64,000 nt of DNA, from positions 1-64,000 of the forward strand of contig JAABRD010000012.1 in assembly GCA_011391085.1 (NCBI GenBank), written 5' to 3'. The position numbers and the translations under genes were made by a program. The notes under the pieces were generated by a model. The model saw nothing but the letters and a program-made list of their open reading frames with translations, did no database searches and had not been told where the DNA came from. The DNA comes from Thiotrichaceae bacterium (lineage in GTDB: Bacteria; Pseudomonadota; Gammaproteobacteria; Beggiatoales; Beggiatoaceae). Positions 1-9,908 of the stretch are shown here, piece after piece. Numbering within the stretch: the stretch's first letter is position 1; the number at the start of each line of letters is the position of its first letter.

Positions 1-64
1 TAGCCGGCCGGCCGTAGGCATCACTTCACACTAAAATTGCGGGGTGCCTACGGCCGGCCGGCTA
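1..64. repeat. Long perfect palindrome
   Basis: Two perfect 20-bp arms (1-20 and 45-64) rich in GCCGGC flank a 24-bp loop. The left arm starts at the window edge, so the palindrome may extend further. It lies beside the TTTAGCCGG repeat family and is probably part of the same intergenic repeat landscape. No gene is visible here. Confidence 0.8.
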
Positions 65-280
65 AAGCCTCCACTCCAGCGTACCTTAACTTAATGGCAT
101 TGAGGCTTCAGCCGGCGGGGGGCACAATGATTTCAATATCTGTTCGGCACTCTCCGGCTAAAGCCTCTAGTCCACCTAGCGATTCATTTCGGGGGACCTT
201 TTTCCTTAACTTGATGGCATTGAGGCTTTAGCCGGGTGACGTGCCACTCTCACTGGCTAAAGCCTCTAGTCCTACTTGAG
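65..280. repeat. Cluster of REP-like palindromic repeats (GGCTAAAGCCTC family)
   Basis: Alternating forward and inverted copies of a 14-20 bp motif (GGCTAAAGCCTCTAGTCC and its complement) are linked by the element CCTTAACTTAATGGCATTGAGG. The same family recurs near 4743, 13015, 14695, 21690, 33933, 40455 and 62940. Short ORFs across it are repeat artefacts. From 281 to about 498 I see no recognisable gene. Confidence 0.8.
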
Positions 281-498
281 TGATTCTCATTATCCATTCA
301 TTGTCAATTGTTCAAATGTTTAGTGAATATCATCAACAAATAGTTATTCTCCTCAAACAGAAGACCGAACAGGGTCTCTACATGATGAAATAATGGCCAA
401 TATCAAAGAGTTGTTGACTCCTGCCGCCGGGGAGAATTTTTATGGGACTTGTGAGATTACCAGGCATGAAGTATATACCTATACGGGTAATAATACTT

Positions 499-636
499 AG
501 ATTTGACAACTTTCAAAAAGTTGTCAAATCTTTTAAATCATGGCACCAACACCGTATTTTCCACCTGAGATTTGACAACTTTCAAAAAGTTGTCAATTCT
601 CAAATCATGGCACCAACACCGTATTTTCCGCCACTG
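499..636. repeat. 69-bp direct repeat with internal hairpin downstream of nadB
   Basis: Two copies offset by 69 bp (499 and 568) each start with a hairpin whose arms are GATTTGACAACTTT and its near complement, followed by the shared text ATCATGGCACCAACACCG. The nadB stop codon lies inside the second copy, so the first hairpin falls just after the gene on the minus strand and may end transcription. No strong T-run follows. A third hairpin of the same family is at 6830-6860. Confidence 0.7.
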
Positions 637-2191
637 CCCCCAATTCTGGATAATCCAAGGTATAATGCAACCCTCGACTTTCTTTGCGTTGCAAGGCACA
701 CCGAATAATTAAATCGGCTACCAAGGTGAGATTGCGTAATTCAATCAAGTCATTCGTCACACGAAAATGGCTGTAATATTCAGAAATCTCTCCCTGTAAT
801 AAATCCACGCGGCGTTTAGCACGTTCTAACCGTTTCGTGGTGCGCACAATGCCCACGTAGTCCCACATAAAACGCCGTAACTCGTCCCAGTTATGGGAGA
901 CGACGACCTCTTCATCAGAATTCGTGACGCGACTCTCATCCCAAGCCGGTAAGGGTGGAGGTGGTGGTATGTCCTCCATTTGAGTGAGAATGTCAAGGCT
1001 GGTAGCATCGGCGAAGACTAGACATTCTAGCAAGGAGTTACTGGCCATGCGATTGGCCCCATGTAGGCCGGTGAATGCTACTTCACCAATGGCATATAAT
1101 CCTTCTATATCGGTTCGCCCTTGCCGGTCAGTGATCACGCCTCCACAGGTATAATGGGCCGCGGGGACGACTGGGATGGGTTGATTGACCATGTCATAGC
1201 CAAGTTGTAGGCAACTGTGATAGATATTGGGAAAATGTTCCATAATAAAATGACCCGGCTTATGGCTGAGGTCCAGAAACATGCAATCACTGCCAAGCCG
1301 TTTCATTTCATGGTCAATCGCCCGTGCTACAATATCCCGCGGGGCTAATTCCGCCCGTGGGTCGAAGCGAGTCATAAAAGGGGTGCCATCCGGTAACAAT
1401 AATCTCCCACCTTCGCCGCGCACCGCTTCACTGATTAAACAGGATTGAGATTTGGCACTGGGATGATAGAGACAGGTGGGATGAAATTGGATAAATTCCA
1501 TATTGGCCAACCGGCAACCGGCCCGCCAGGCCATGGCAATGCCATCGCCCGTGGCTATATCTGGATTACTGGTATATAAATACACTTTTCCGGCCCCACC
1601 TGTGGCCAGTATGACAAAACGCGCTGGCATGGCGATTACCGTCCCCGTCTCGCGATGGAGAACGTATGCACCTAAGCAACGCGATGTATTTAAACCTAAT
1701 TTTTTACCCGTGATTAAGTCTATCGCAATTTGTCGTTCTAACAACTGAATATTTGGATGTGCCTTGACTTTTGCAGATAAAGTAGAGACAATGGCCCGGC
1801 CCGTGGCATCTTCCGCATGAATCACGCGTCGATGACTATGCCCGCCCTCGCGGGTCAGATGATAACTCACACGGCCTTGTTGATCCATTTTCTGGGTAAA
1901 AGGCACGCCTTGGTCAATTAACCAAGCAATTTGTGTAGGTCCTTGAGAAACGGTAAAATCGACAATCTGTGGATTACACAAACCGGCGCCGGCCACTAAG
2001 GTATCTTCCACATGCGAGGCCAATGAATCGCCCTCATCCAGCACGACCGAGATACCCCCCTGGGCATATTGGGTATTACTTAAATCAAAGCCCGCCTTTG
2101 ATAAAATAGTGACTTTGGCATGGTCCGCCAATTTGAGGGCGAGACTGAGGCCGGCGGCACCACAACCAATGATTAGGACATCAGGAGACAA
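605..2191 (-). CDS. nadB: L-aspartate oxidase NadB
   Basis: This flavoprotein oxidises L-aspartate to iminoaspartate, the first step of de novo NAD synthesis in the cytoplasm. The 528-residue length is normal. The FAD-binding motif GCGAAG is at residues 9-14. Other family signatures are [10 protein letters not shown] near 113-122, the Arg-containing [11 protein letters not shown] near 285-295 and the C-terminal FAD segment [15 protein letters not shown] near 375-389. The start appears to be TTG, because an in-frame stop lies 15-18 nt upstream and the nearby ATG is out of frame. The gene is divergent from rseC, as nadB is from the rpoE operon in many gammaproteobacteria. Its partner nadA is not in the window. 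Confidence 0.97.
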   Translation of the reverse strand: MSPDVLIIGCGAAGLSLALKLADHAKVTILSKAGFDLSNTQYAQGGISVVLDEGDSLASHVEDTLVAGAGLCNPQIVDFTVSQGPTQIAWLIDQGVPFTQKMDQQGRVSYHLTREGGHSHRRVIHAEDATGRAIVSTLSAKVKAHPNIQLLERQIAIDLITGKKLGLNTSRCLGAYVLHRETGTVIAMPARFVILATGGAGKVYLYTSNPDIATGDGIAMAWRAGCRLANMEFIQFHPTCLYHPSAKSQSCLISEAVRGEGGRLLLPDGTPFMTRFDPRAELAPRDIVARAIDHEMKRLGSDCMFLDLSHKPGHFIMEHFPNIYHSCLQLGYDMVNQPIPVVPAAHYTCGGVITDRQGRTDIEGLYAIGEVAFTGLHGANRMASNSLLECLVFADATSLDILTQMEDIPPPPPLPAWDESRVTNSDEEVVVSHNWDELRRFMWDYVGIVRTTKRLERAKRRVDLLQGEISEYYSHFRVTNDLIELRNLTLVADLIIRCALQRKESRGLHYTLDYPELGAVAENTVLVP

Positions 2192-2430
2192 TTTTTTATA
2201 CTCAAGTTAAGGTTAAAAATATTTAAATTTCATTTAAAATGAACTGACTTTTCTCAACAATCTGGACTTCTTAGTCTAACTCTGTCTGAAAAAAAACGCA
2301 ATCACTTTATAATTTGATTGTACGCCCTCATACTAACACTTGTTAATCAATCAATCATCCCTTATAATTTCACGCTTAGAAACTAAAAATTTTTAAGCAT
2401 AGTTTCTTTACGTGAAAGAGAACTAAACTA
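2192..2430. promoter_or_regulatory. Divergent intergenic region nadB/rseC
   Basis: This 239-bp AT-rich gap must hold the promoters of both divergent genes. A hairpin with arms AGAAACTA and TAGTTTCT is at about 2379-2410, just before the rseC start. I cannot assign -35/-10 boxes with confidence. In relatives, rpoE, rseA and rseB occupy this position, and here there is no room for them. Confidence 0.5.
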
Positions 2431-2889
2431 ATGCTTGAAGAATCTGGTATTGTGGTCGAAGTAAATGACCAAGTTGCGGTCATACAAACTCAACGTATGG
2501 CTACCTGTGGACATTGTGTTTCGAAACAACAGTGTGGTCATGGCAGTTTTGACTTTCAACCAGGGCAACTCTGCCATACTCTCAAAGTGGCCCAGACTCA
2601 TCATCCTACTTTGAAGGTGGGTGATAGGGTAGTGCTGGGATTGGAAGAACAAGCCTTATTAAATAGTTCTATCGTCCTATACCTAGTGCCATTACTCTGC
2701 CTTTTCGCAGGTGCCATTGGCTACGAAATACTGGCCATGACAATATCACTCCCTCACTCGGAGTTAATCAGTGTGTTGAGTGGTGTGTTAGGATTCAGCC
2801 TGGGGCTAATAGGAGTCAACAGACTGACTGCCAAAATGTCTGCACAAAGGTCTTACCAACCTGTCATTCTTCAAGTCATGCAACGGTAA
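2431..2889 (+). CDS. rseC: RseC/MucC family protein
   Basis: This small inner-membrane protein belongs to the RseC family, linked to the sigma-E envelope stress system and to reduction of SoxR. The N-terminal cytoplasmic part carries the typical cysteine cluster (C26, C29, C35). Two hydrophobic helices follow at about residues 76-98 and 110-130. At 152 residues the length is normal. It stands between nadB (divergent) and degP (same strand), the usual neighbourhood, but the preceding rpoE, rseA and rseB genes are absent. A hairpin with a T-run follows, so it may be transcribed separately from degP. Confidence 0.88.
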   Translation: MLEESGIVVEVNDQVAVIQTQRMATCGHCVSKQQCGHGSFDFQPGQLCHTLKVAQTHHPTLKVGDRVVLGLEEQALLNSSIVLYLVPLLCLFAGAIGYEILAMTISLPHSELISVLSGVLGFSLGLIGVNRLTAKMSAQRSYQPVILQVMQR

Positions 2890-2912
2890 AGAAATTATTT
2901 TATTTCTGAACA

Positions 2913-2947
2913 GAAACTAGGTTTCAGGAAGAAACTTAGTTTTTTTA
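2913..2947 (+). terminator. Rho-independent terminator-like hairpin after rseC
   Basis: A 12-bp stem with arms AAACTAGGTTTC and GAAACTTAGTTT (one mismatch) and a 5-nt loop is followed by a run of T. It lies between rseC and degP on the coding strand. Confidence 0.7.
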
Positions 2948-3000
2948 ACGGTAACACCATTTCTTCTTTTGCTAATTTTTTATAAAACCAAGGTTATATC

Positions 3001-4446
3001 ATGAAACATCACTTATCTTATTTATTCAGCTTTATCCTCCTTTGGGGAGGTCTAACGCTTCCTCTACAAGCCCGTGAGTTGCCAGAATTTACCAAAATGG
3101 TCGAACAATACGGTCCAGCGGTTGTCAACATCAGTACCACGGCCAAAAAACCTGCGGCTATGCCAGACGAACCGTCTGACAGACAACCGCGGGGCATTCC
3201 AGACCTTCCTGAAGACAGCCCCTTCAATGACTTTTTCCGGCACTTCTTTGATGAAGAAGGTGACTCGTTCCCAGAACAACGTCCCTCCACTTCATTAGGT
3301 TCAGGCTTCATTATCTCCGCGGATGGGTACGTGGTCACCAACAACCATGTCATTGAAGAAGCCGAAGAAGTCGTGGTGCGGCTAACTGACCGCCGATCCT
3401 TTGAAGCGAAAGTGATTGGTTCCGACAAACGCAGTGACTTAGCCCTACTGAAAGTCGAAGCCACCAACTTGCCTGCCGTCAAATTTGGTTCTGCCAATGA
3501 CCTCAAAGTTGGAGAATGGGTATTAGCCATCGGTTCCCCATTTGGCTTTGAAAACTCGGCCACGGCTGGTATCGTCAGTGCCAAAGGCCGTAGTCTCCCC
3601 AATGACAACTATATTCCGTTCATTCAAACGGATGTGGCCATCAATCCTGGCAACTCGGGGGGACCTTTGTTTAACTTGGATGGCGAGGTGGTTGGCATCA
3701 ATTCCCAAATCTATAGCCGAACAGGTGGCTTCATGGGTTTGTCCTTTGCCATTCCTGTCGAAGTGATGCAAAACGTCATTGACCAACTCAAAACCTCTGG
3801 CAAAGTCGCCCGCGGCTGGTTAGGCGTCCTCATTCAAGATGTTAACCGTGAACTGGCAGAATCCTTTGGCATGGAAAAACCCCGCGGCGCCCTCGTTGCC
3901 AAAATCCTCCATGGTAGCCCAGCGGAAGAGGCTAAATTCAAAGTGGGCGACATCATTATCAATTTTAATGGCAAAGACGTCGAACGTTCCTCTGAACTCC
4001 CCCCCATCGTGGGCAGTACCAAAATTGGCACCGCCGCCCAAACCACCATTCTGCGTAATGGTCAAGAACTCACCGTGGAAGTGACTATTGGCGAATTACC
4101 TGCTGAAGACGACATTGTGGCAACCACCAAAGGAGGCAAGGGAGGTAAATCCATCACCAGTGACCGTCTCGGTATGTCGGTGCGCGACCTCACTGACAAA
4201 GAACGCGAAACCCTAGACATTTCCGAAGGGGGCGTCGTCGTAGAACATCTCAAGAGTGGAATTGCGCGGGATGCCGGGATTCGCAAAGGTGACGTCATCC
4301 TCAAAATGGGTGACTCAGACATCCAAAATCCCAATCAGTTCAAAGAAATTCTAGCCAAACTCGAACCTGGCCAGTCCGTTCCCATCCTGGTTCACCGCGG
4401 CGACTCTCCATTGTTCTTGGCACTCAAAATTCCTGCCAAGAAATGA
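3001..4446 (+). CDS. degP: Periplasmic serine protease DegP/DegQ/MucD (Do family)
   Basis: This is an HtrA-type protease and chaperone that handles misfolded proteins in the periplasm. A Sec signal peptide covers residues 1-24, ending in LQA. The catalytic triad is visible as His116 (VTNNHVIE), Asp146 (RSDLALLK) and Ser219 (NPGNSGGP). Two PDZ domains follow, at about 270-360 and 385-475. The 481-residue length suits MucD/DegQ. It lies downstream of rseC, consistent with a role in envelope stress. The last four bases overlap the start of the glutaredoxin-like gene (ATGA), so the two are translationally coupled. Confidence 0.95.
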   Translation: MKHHLSYLFSFILLWGGLTLPLQARELPEFTKMVEQYGPAVVNISTTAKKPAAMPDEPSDRQPRGIPDLPEDSPFNDFFRHFFDEEGDSFPEQRPSTSLGSGFIISADGYVVTNNHVIEEAEEVVVRLTDRRSFEAKVIGSDKRSDLALLKVEATNLPAVKFGSANDLKVGEWVLAIGSPFGFENSATAGIVSAKGRSLPNDNYIPFIQTDVAINPGNSGGPLFNLDGEVVGINSQIYSRTGGFMGLSFAIPVEVMQNVIDQLKTSGKVARGWLGVLIQDVNRELAESFGMEKPRGALVAKILHGSPAEEAKFKVGDIIINFNGKDVERSSELPPIVGSTKIGTAAQTTILRNGQELTVEVTIGELPAEDDIVATTKGGKGGKSITSDRLGMSVRDLTDKERETLDISEGGVVVEHLKSGIARDAGIRKGDVILKMGDSDIQNPNQFKEILAKLEPGQSVPILVHRGDSPLFLALKIPAKK

Positions 4447-4697
4447 TGAGTCACACTCCCATATTGACACTCTACACCCGTGTAGGGTGTCATCTTTGTG
4501 AAGACCTGGAACGGCAACTCGCGTCGCTTCAAGCACACCATCATTTTTCCCTAAATGTGGTTGACATTGATGCCGACCACTACCTGGCCCTGCGCTATGG
4601 TGAACGAGTGCCGGTCCTAGCGGCTGGTGAACAAGAAATTTGTCACTATTACTTGAATAAAGATTTAGTGTTAGAATACTTGAAACATTCCTCTTGA
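4443..4697 (+). CDS. Glutaredoxin-like protein (DUF836 type)
   Basis: This 84-residue thioredoxin-fold protein has a CxxC active site (C16-H-L-C19, in VGCHLCED) right after the first strand, and a cis-Pro-like segment RVPVL near residue 58. It matches the short glutaredoxin-like family often found between degP/mucD and lepA in gammaproteobacteria. The start overlaps the degP stop as ATGA. A thiol-disulfide function is expected from the motif, but the substrate is unknown. Confidence 0.8.
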   Translation: MMSHTPILTLYTRVGCHLCEDLERQLASLQAHHHFSLNVVDIDADHYLALRYGERVPVLAAGEQEICHYYLNKDLVLEYLKHSS

Positions 4698-4736
4698 ATT
4701 AAATTGAAGAAACTCAAATGGAGAATGAGAGTCACC

Positions 4737-4801
4737 CAAGCGGGACTAGAGGCTTTAGCCGGGTGACGTGCCACTCTCACCGGCTAAAGCCTCTAGTCCA
4801 C
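4737..4801. repeat. REP-like palindrome between glutaredoxin gene and lepA
   Basis: Inverted arms GGACTAGAGGCTTTAGCCGG-like and its complement enclose the short core TGACGTGCCACTCTC. This is the same combination as at 216-275. Short direct repeats of CATTATCCATT follow at about 4811-4845. Confidence 0.8.
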
Positions 4802-4886
4802 TAGAACTTCTCCATTATTCATTATCCATTATCCATTATCCATTGTCCTTTAAGAGGGTCTCCACTTTGAGTTTCTTTACAACAAT

Positions 4887-6683
4887 ATGAACCATATTCG
4901 AAATTTTTCCATCATCGCCCATATTGACCATGGCAAGTCCACTCTAGCTGACCGCTTTATTCAAATTTGCGGCGGTTTGACTGACCGAGAAATGTCCGCC
5001 CAAGTTCTCGACTCCATGGACCTGGAACGCGAACGCGGCATCACCATCAAAGCCCAAAGCGTTACCCTCCACTATCGGGCCAAAGATGGACAATCCTATC
5101 AACTCAACCTCATTGACACCCCAGGTCACGTCGACTTCTCCTACGAAGTCTCCCGTTCCCTGGCTGCTTGTGAAGGTGCCCTATTGGTTGTAGACGCCGG
5201 CCAAGGTGTCGAAGCCCAAAGCGTGGCCAACTGCTACACCGCCTTGGAACAAGGACTCGAAGTTCTCCCTGTCCTTAACAAAATGGACCTCCCTACCGCA
5301 GATGCCGATCGGGTCATCCAACAAATTGAAGAAATCATTGGTATCGAAGCCAAACAGGCCGTCAAAGTCAGTGCCAAAACTGGGTTAGGGCTAGAAGAAC
5401 TCCTCGAAACCGTTCTGCAACGCATTCCCCACCCCAAGGGCGACCCTAATGCACCTTTAAAAGCCCTTATTATAGACTCATGGTACGACAGCTATTTAGG
5501 CGTCGTCTCCCTGGTTCGCGTCGTGGACGGTAGCTTCACCCAAAAACAAAAAATCATGGTCATGTCCACAGGACGCACTTTCCAAGTGGAAGACTTAGGC
5601 ATCTTCACCCCCAAACGGCAAGCATGTGAGACACTTTCTGCCGGTGAAGTGGGCTTTGTCGTTGCAGGTATCAAAGAAATCAATGGCGCCCCAGTGGGTG
5701 ACACCCTGACCGACGCGAATCATCCTACCGAGACCGCTTTACCGGGCTTCAAATCCATCAAACCTCGCGTATTTGCCGGTATCTTCACCATAGAGTCAGC
5801 CGACTACGAAAACTTACGCGAAGCCTTGTCCAAACTGCGTCTCAACGACGCCTCTTTACACTACGAACCTGAAACCTCCCAGGCCCTGGGCTTTGGCTTC
5901 CGCTGTGGCTTCTTAGGACTGTTGCACATGGAAATCGTGCAAGAACGACTCGAACGGGAATACCAACTCAACCTCATCACCACCGCACCCACCGTGGTGT
6001 ATGAAATACTCACCACCGATGGCGAAATCCTCATGGTGGACAACCCTGCGAAACTGCCTACGACCACCGCCATCGCGGAAATGAGAGAACCCATCATTGA
6101 AGCGAATATGCTACTTCCCCCCGACTACTTAGGCAACGTCATCAACCTCTGCGTAGAAAAACGTGGCGTCCAGAAAAAATTACTCTATGTCGGCGCCCAA
6201 ATCTCCCTCAGCTATGAAATACCCATGAGTGAAATGGTACTGGACTTCTTTGACCGCCTCAAATCAGTCAGCCGCGGTTACGCTTCCTTTGACTACACCT
6301 TTCTACGCTTTCAAGCTGCGGACCTGGTGAAACTTGATGTCCTCATCAATGGCGAACGAGTAGATGCCCTCTCCATGATAGTCCACCGTGCCCAAAGTCA
6401 ATATCGAGGACGCGAACTGGTTGAAAAAATGAAAGAGTTTATTCCTCGACAAATGTTTGACGTCGCCATTCAAGCGGCCGTGGGTGCCAACGTCATTGCC
6501 CGGCAAACCGTCAAAGCCCTCCGCAAAGATGTCACGGCTAAATGTTATGGCGGTGATGCCACTCGTAAGCGAAAACTTTTGGAAAAGCAAAAAGAAGGCA
6601 AAAAACGTATGAAACAACTCGGCTCTGTGACGATTCCTCAAGAAGCCTTTTTAGCAGTTTTACATGTAGGTAAAAACAAATAA
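4887..6683 (+). CDS. lepA: Elongation factor 4 (LepA)
   Basis: This ribosome-associated GTPase acts on stalled or misassembled translation complexes. The 598-residue length is standard. The G motifs are clear: AHIDHGKST at residues 11-19, DTPGH at about 77-81 and NKMD near 131. The LepA-specific C-terminal domain ends in a lysine-rich tail ([17 protein letters not shown]). It sits upstream of lepB, the classic lepA-lepB arrangement, but 262 bp of repeats separate the two genes. Confidence 0.97.
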   Translation: MNHIRNFSIIAHIDHGKSTLADRFIQICGGLTDREMSAQVLDSMDLERERGITIKAQSVTLHYRAKDGQSYQLNLIDTPGHVDFSYEVSRSLAACEGALLVVDAGQGVEAQSVANCYTALEQGLEVLPVLNKMDLPTADADRVIQQIEEIIGIEAKQAVKVSAKTGLGLEELLETVLQRIPHPKGDPNAPLKALIIDSWYDSYLGVVSLVRVVDGSFTQKQKIMVMSTGRTFQVEDLGIFTPKRQACETLSAGEVGFVVAGIKEINGAPVGDTLTDANHPTETALPGFKSIKPRVFAGIFTIESADYENLREALSKLRLNDASLHYEPETSQALGFGFRCGFLGLLHMEIVQERLEREYQLNLITTAPTVVYEILTTDGEILMVDNPAKLPTTTAIAEMREPIIEANMLLPPDYLGNVINLCVEKRGVQKKLLYVGAQISLSYEIPMSEMVLDFFDRLKSVSRGYASFDYTFLRFQAADLVKLDVLINGERVDALSMIVHRAQSQYRGRELVEKMKEFIPRQMFDVAIQAAVGANVIARQTVKALRKDVTAKCYGGDATRKRKLLEKQKEGKKRMKQLGSVTIPQEAFLAVLHVGKNK

Positions 6684-6735
6684 ATTCAGATAATGATGAC
6701 ATGTGGGTGAGAGGAGACTTGTTGAAACCGATTTA

Positions 6736-6827
6736 GGGAGTGATGACATGTGGGTGATAGACAGGTCAGGACTGACAGTTCTTCAAGGGCTGCCAGTCCT
6801 GACTATCACCCAGATGTCATCACTGCC
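6736..6827. mobile_element. MITE-like element, short divergent copy
   Basis: Terminal inverted repeats related to GTGATGACATGTGGGTGATAG bound a 92-bp element with a central palindrome (TCAGGACTGACAG ... CTGCCAGTCCTGA). The ends fit the GGnnnTG pattern of the other copies at 9917, 10125, 11541 and 12829. The flanks CCGATTTA and CAGATTTG match at six of eight bases, suggesting a decayed 8-bp target duplication. A further end fragment is at about 6692-6712. Confidence 0.6.
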
Positions 6828-6829
6828 CA

Positions 6830-6860
6830 GATTTGACAACTTTTGAAAAGTTATCAAATC
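6830..6860. repeat. Hairpin GATTTGACAACTT family
   Basis: This is an inverted repeat of the same sequence family as the two hairpins at 500-530 and 569-597. It follows directly on the MITE-like element in the lepA-lepB gap. Confidence 0.65.
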
Positions 6861-6945
6861 TCACTCACATTGCATGACTACCTGCATTGCATGACTACCT
6901 GCAATACCACAACTTTTATTAACACTGACAACTGACAACCGAAAT

Positions 6946-7779
6946 ATGAACTGGGACCTTGCCACCATTTTAGTCATTCTAACCGCCCTTAGCGGCTTAA
7001 TTTGGCTTTACGATGCTATCTTGTTAGCACCCCACCGACGCGCTTTGGCCAAAACCGGCCAGACGACTTATACCACGGCCACAGACCGCCAAGAAGCTTT
7101 GCGGATACCATTTTGGGTGGATCTAGCGCGTTCCCTGTTTCCCATCTTCCTGGTGGTACTCCTGTTACGTTCCTTTTTGGTCGAACCTTTTCGCATTCCC
7201 TCCGGGTCCATGATGCCCACCCTCTTGGTGGGAGACTTTATCCTGGTCAACAAATTCACTTATGGTCTCCGCCTTCCCATCATCAATGCCAAAATTGTCG
7301 ACCTCAACTCCCCCCAACGTGGCGATGTGGTCGTCTTTCGCTACCCTGAAAACCCTTCCATTCCCTATATCAAACGAGTGGTTGGCTTACCAGGCGACCA
7401 CATTACCTATAACGACGCTAATAAAACATTATATGTCAACGGCGAACCTTTTAACCAAACGATCATTGGCACCTTTCAAGGCGTCGGTGCCGGTAGCAGC
7501 ATGACGGGGTCCGAAGAAAGGATTGAAAACCTCCCTAACGTCCCTCATTCTATCCTGGTCTTCCCCAAACAAATTATGCCAGGGAAATACCACGAAATGA
7601 CTATCCCAGCCAATAACTACTTTGTCTTGGGAGACAACCGAGATAACAGTCGTGACAGCCGCTTTTGGGGCACCGTTCCAGAAGCAAATCTCATCGGTAA
7701 AGCCTTCTTTATCTGGATGAACTGGGATTTACAAAATGGCGGTATCAGTTGGCAGCGCCTGGGTACCACCATTCAATAA
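6946..7779 (+). CDS. lepB: Signal peptidase I (LepB)
   Basis: This inner-membrane endopeptidase removes Sec and Tat signal peptides. Two N-terminal membrane segments are visible (about 4-22 and 61-79). The catalytic Ser88 lies in IPSGSMMPT and the general base Lys143 in YIKRVVGLPGD. The late signature GDNRDNSRDSRFWG is near 228-241. The 277-residue length is normal. It precedes the DUF4845 gene, rnc and era, a conserved gammaproteobacterial order. Confidence 0.96.
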   Translation: MNWDLATILVILTALSGLIWLYDAILLAPHRRALAKTGQTTYTTATDRQEALRIPFWVDLARSLFPIFLVVLLLRSFLVEPFRIPSGSMMPTLLVGDFILVNKFTYGLRLPIINAKIVDLNSPQRGDVVVFRYPENPSIPYIKRVVGLPGDHITYNDANKTLYVNGEPFNQTIIGTFQGVGAGSSMTGSEERIENLPNVPHSILVFPKQIMPGKYHEMTIPANNYFVLGDNRDNSRDSRFWGTVPEANLIGKAFFIWMNWDLQNGGISWQRLGTTIQ

Positions 7780-7799
7780 CCAATCAGTCAAAACCAGCA

Positions 7800-7858
7800 A
7801 AACCCAGGAATCCAAAGCGTCGCTTTGTCAGACAAAGCATCGCTTTGGCCACCTGAAA
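7800..7858. repeat. AAAGCGTCGCTTTG hairpin repeat
   Basis: The text GGAATCCAAAGCGTCGCTTTG is followed by a partial inverted copy. It belongs to a loose family also seen at 10859, 21968 and 39440. It lies in the lepB-DUF4845 gap. Confidence 0.5.
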
Positions 7859-7892
7859 TATTCTCCAACCTAACCTAATCAGGAAAACTATT

Positions 7893-8276
7893 ATGATCCA
7901 CAATCGACATCAACAACGCGGTATGGCTACTTCAAGCCTGATCTTTCTCCTCCTCACCATCATCTTTGGTCTCTGGTTGTTCTTCAACCTCTTCCCATTC
8001 TACCTGGAAAATAGCAAGGTCAGCAAAGTGTTGGGGACCATCCAGGCCAACACCGAAGCCCCACAAAAAAGCGAGAAGGAACTGCAAAAAATGGTGCTGG
8101 ACGGCCTTGCTGACAAGGGTCTCACCCGGATTAACAACGAGAATGTGAACGACTACGTTGACATTAACAAAACCGCCAATGGGTTCCAAATCACCATCCA
8201 GTATGAACAACGGGAACTCATCAGCGGCAATCTCTTTTTCCTTAACCGATTTGAAAAAACTGTAGAAGCACCCTAA
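7893..8276 (+). CDS. DUF4845 membrane-anchored protein
   Basis: This 127-residue protein has one N-terminal hydrophobic helix (about 12-30) preceded by QRG, which looks superficially like a pilin N terminus, and a small soluble domain. Both its position between lepB and rnc and its size match the DUF4845 family found there across gammaproteobacteria. The function is unknown. An SD-like AGGAAAA precedes the ATG. The gene ends 7 nt before the rnc ATG, so they are probably co-transcribed. Confidence 0.8.
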   Translation: MIHNRHQQRGMATSSLIFLLLTIIFGLWLFFNLFPFYLENSKVSKVLGTIQANTEAPQKSEKELQKMVLDGLADKGLTRINNENVNDYVDINKTANGFQITIQYEQRELISGNLFFLNRFEKTVEAP

Positions 8277-8283
8277 AGTGAGG

Positions 8284-8967
8284 ATGGACTATACTCGTTT
8301 CTACCACGCCCTGGGCTACGGTTTCAAGCAAGAAGACTTGTTAACTACCGCACTGACTCATAGCAGTGCGGGTACTCCTAATAATGAACGCTTGGAATTT
8401 TTAGGCGATGCCATTCTCAGTTGCATTATCGCCGAAGCCCTCTTTGAACGTTTCCCCTTCGCCAGCGAAGGGGAGTTGACACGCTGTCGCGCCAGTCTTG
8501 TCAAACGAGATACGCTGGCCCACATTGCCCAACACTTGGGACTTGGACAATATCTGTGTCTCGGCGGTGGTGAACTCAAAAGCGGTGGCTGGCAACGCGC
8601 TTCCATCTTAGCCGATGCACTGGAAGCCGTGATTGGCGCCCTCTATCGAGAAGCGGGGATGCCCGTGTGTAAGCACGTCGTGTTACGGCTGTGGCAGACA
8701 CAACTTGACAACCTCTCCCCCCGTGAAATTAGCAAGGATCCGAAGACGCGCTTGCAAGAATATTTACAATCGAAACAGCAACCGCTTCCAGAATACCGAG
8801 TGTTAACCGTCGCGGGTGCCCCGCACGCCCAACTGTTTCAAGTCGAATGTATCGTTCCCTGTTTGTCTAAATCGACGTATGGGAATGGTGACACGCGCCG
8901 ACGTGCAGAACAAAATGCCGCGTCTCAAGCGTTAACTTTACTGACCGCACTGTACCATGACAAATGA
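8284..8967 (+). CDS. rnc: Ribonuclease III
   Basis: This double-strand-specific endoribonuclease processes rRNA precursors and structured mRNAs. The signature NERLEFLGDAIL is near residues 37-48 and the second acidic site DALEAVIGAL is near 111-120. A double-stranded RNA-binding domain occupies about 152-224. I chose ATG at 8284 because it aligns with usual RNase III N termini; a GTG at 8278 would add two residues. The gene overlaps era by 11 bp, the conserved rnc-era coupling. Confidence 0.95.
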   Translation: MDYTRFYHALGYGFKQEDLLTTALTHSSAGTPNNERLEFLGDAILSCIIAEALFERFPFASEGELTRCRASLVKRDTLAHIAQHLGLGQYLCLGGGELKSGGWQRASILADALEAVIGALYREAGMPVCKHVVLRLWQTQLDNLSPREISKDPKTRLQEYLQSKQQPLPEYRVLTVAGAPHAQLFQVECIVPCLSKSTYGNGDTRRRAEQNAASQALTLLTALYHDK

Positions 8968-9859
8968 AAAACCCTGTGGCTACGTTGCCATTGTAGGACG
9001 ACCTAACGTCGGTAAATCGACCCTTCTCAATCATCTCCTGGGTCAAAAAATTAGTATCACCTCCCGCAAACCGCAAACCACTCGTCACCGTTTGTTGGGT
9101 ATCAAAACCACGGAGAATTATCAAATTGTCTATGTGGATACCCCCGGTCTCCACCAAGACCATCACAATGCCATGAATCGCTACTTAAATCGCACTGCGA
9201 GAAGTAGCCTAGAAGGTGTGAACGTGATTCTCTGGCTGGTGGAGGCCCCCCACTTTACCCCCGAAGATGCTTACGTTCTCACTACCCTATCGCCTCTTCA
9301 GACGCCCACCATTTTAGTGGTCAACAAGGTTGATAAATTCACAGATAAAAACCTGTTGCTGCCTTATATCCAAGAGGTTGGCAGTAAGAGAGAATTTAAA
9401 AACATTCACCCCATTTCGGCCCTCAAAGATCAGAATTTTACCGAACTGGAAATGAGTCTGGTCCAGTTATTACCTCTGGGTACTCTTTTTTATCCAGAAG
9501 ACCAACTGACAGACCGTAACGAACGGTTTCTGACGGCAGAATTTATCCGTGAAAAATTAATTCGTCATCTCGGTGCCGAACTTCCCTATCGTATCACGGT
9601 TCAGATCGACTCTTTTCAAGATGCCGAGAAACTCATTTCCATTTCCGCTACGATATGGGTCGAACGTCCCGGCCAAAAAGCCATTGTTATTGGTAAAGAC
9701 GGTGCTATGTTAAAAGCCGTCGGTCAAGAAGCCCGTCAAGACTTAGAAAAATTGTTAGGCAAACACATCTTTTTACAACTATGGGTCAAGATTAAAAAGG
9801 GGTGGTCCGATGATGAACGGGCGTTGCAACAGTTAGGGTATTTTGAAGGGAATCGTTGA
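8957..9859 (+). CDS. era: GTPase Era
   Basis: This essential GTPase binds 16S rRNA and helps 30S assembly. The P-loop GRPNVGKST is at residues 14-22, DTPG at about 61 and NKVD near 123. The C-terminal KH domain contains VIGKDGAMLKAVG. At 300 residues it is complete. recO, which often follows era, is not present; a repeat-filled gap follows instead. Confidence 0.96.
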   Translation: MTNEKPCGYVAIVGRPNVGKSTLLNHLLGQKISITSRKPQTTRHRLLGIKTTENYQIVYVDTPGLHQDHHNAMNRYLNRTARSSLEGVNVILWLVEAPHFTPEDAYVLTTLSPLQTPTILVVNKVDKFTDKNLLLPYIQEVGSKREFKNIHPISALKDQNFTELEMSLVQLLPLGTLFYPEDQLTDRNERFLTAEFIREKLIRHLGAELPYRITVQIDSFQDAEKLISISATIWVERPGQKAIVIGKDGAMLKAVGQEARQDLEKLLGKHIFLQLWVKIKKGWSDDERALQQLGYFEGNR

Positions 9860-9908
9860 GGTTGGAGTCCACATTTTCAAAATTGGAAAGTTGTCATGCG
9901 GTCTGGTC

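Noticed and set aside
442-708. 88-codon ORF on the plus strand
   Set aside because: It consists mainly of the two 69-bp direct repeats and runs antisense into the nadB end; no protein-like features.
2171-2191. ATG start for nadB
   Set aside because: The nearby ATG is out of frame; the in-frame upstream stop leaves TTG at 2191 as the likely start.
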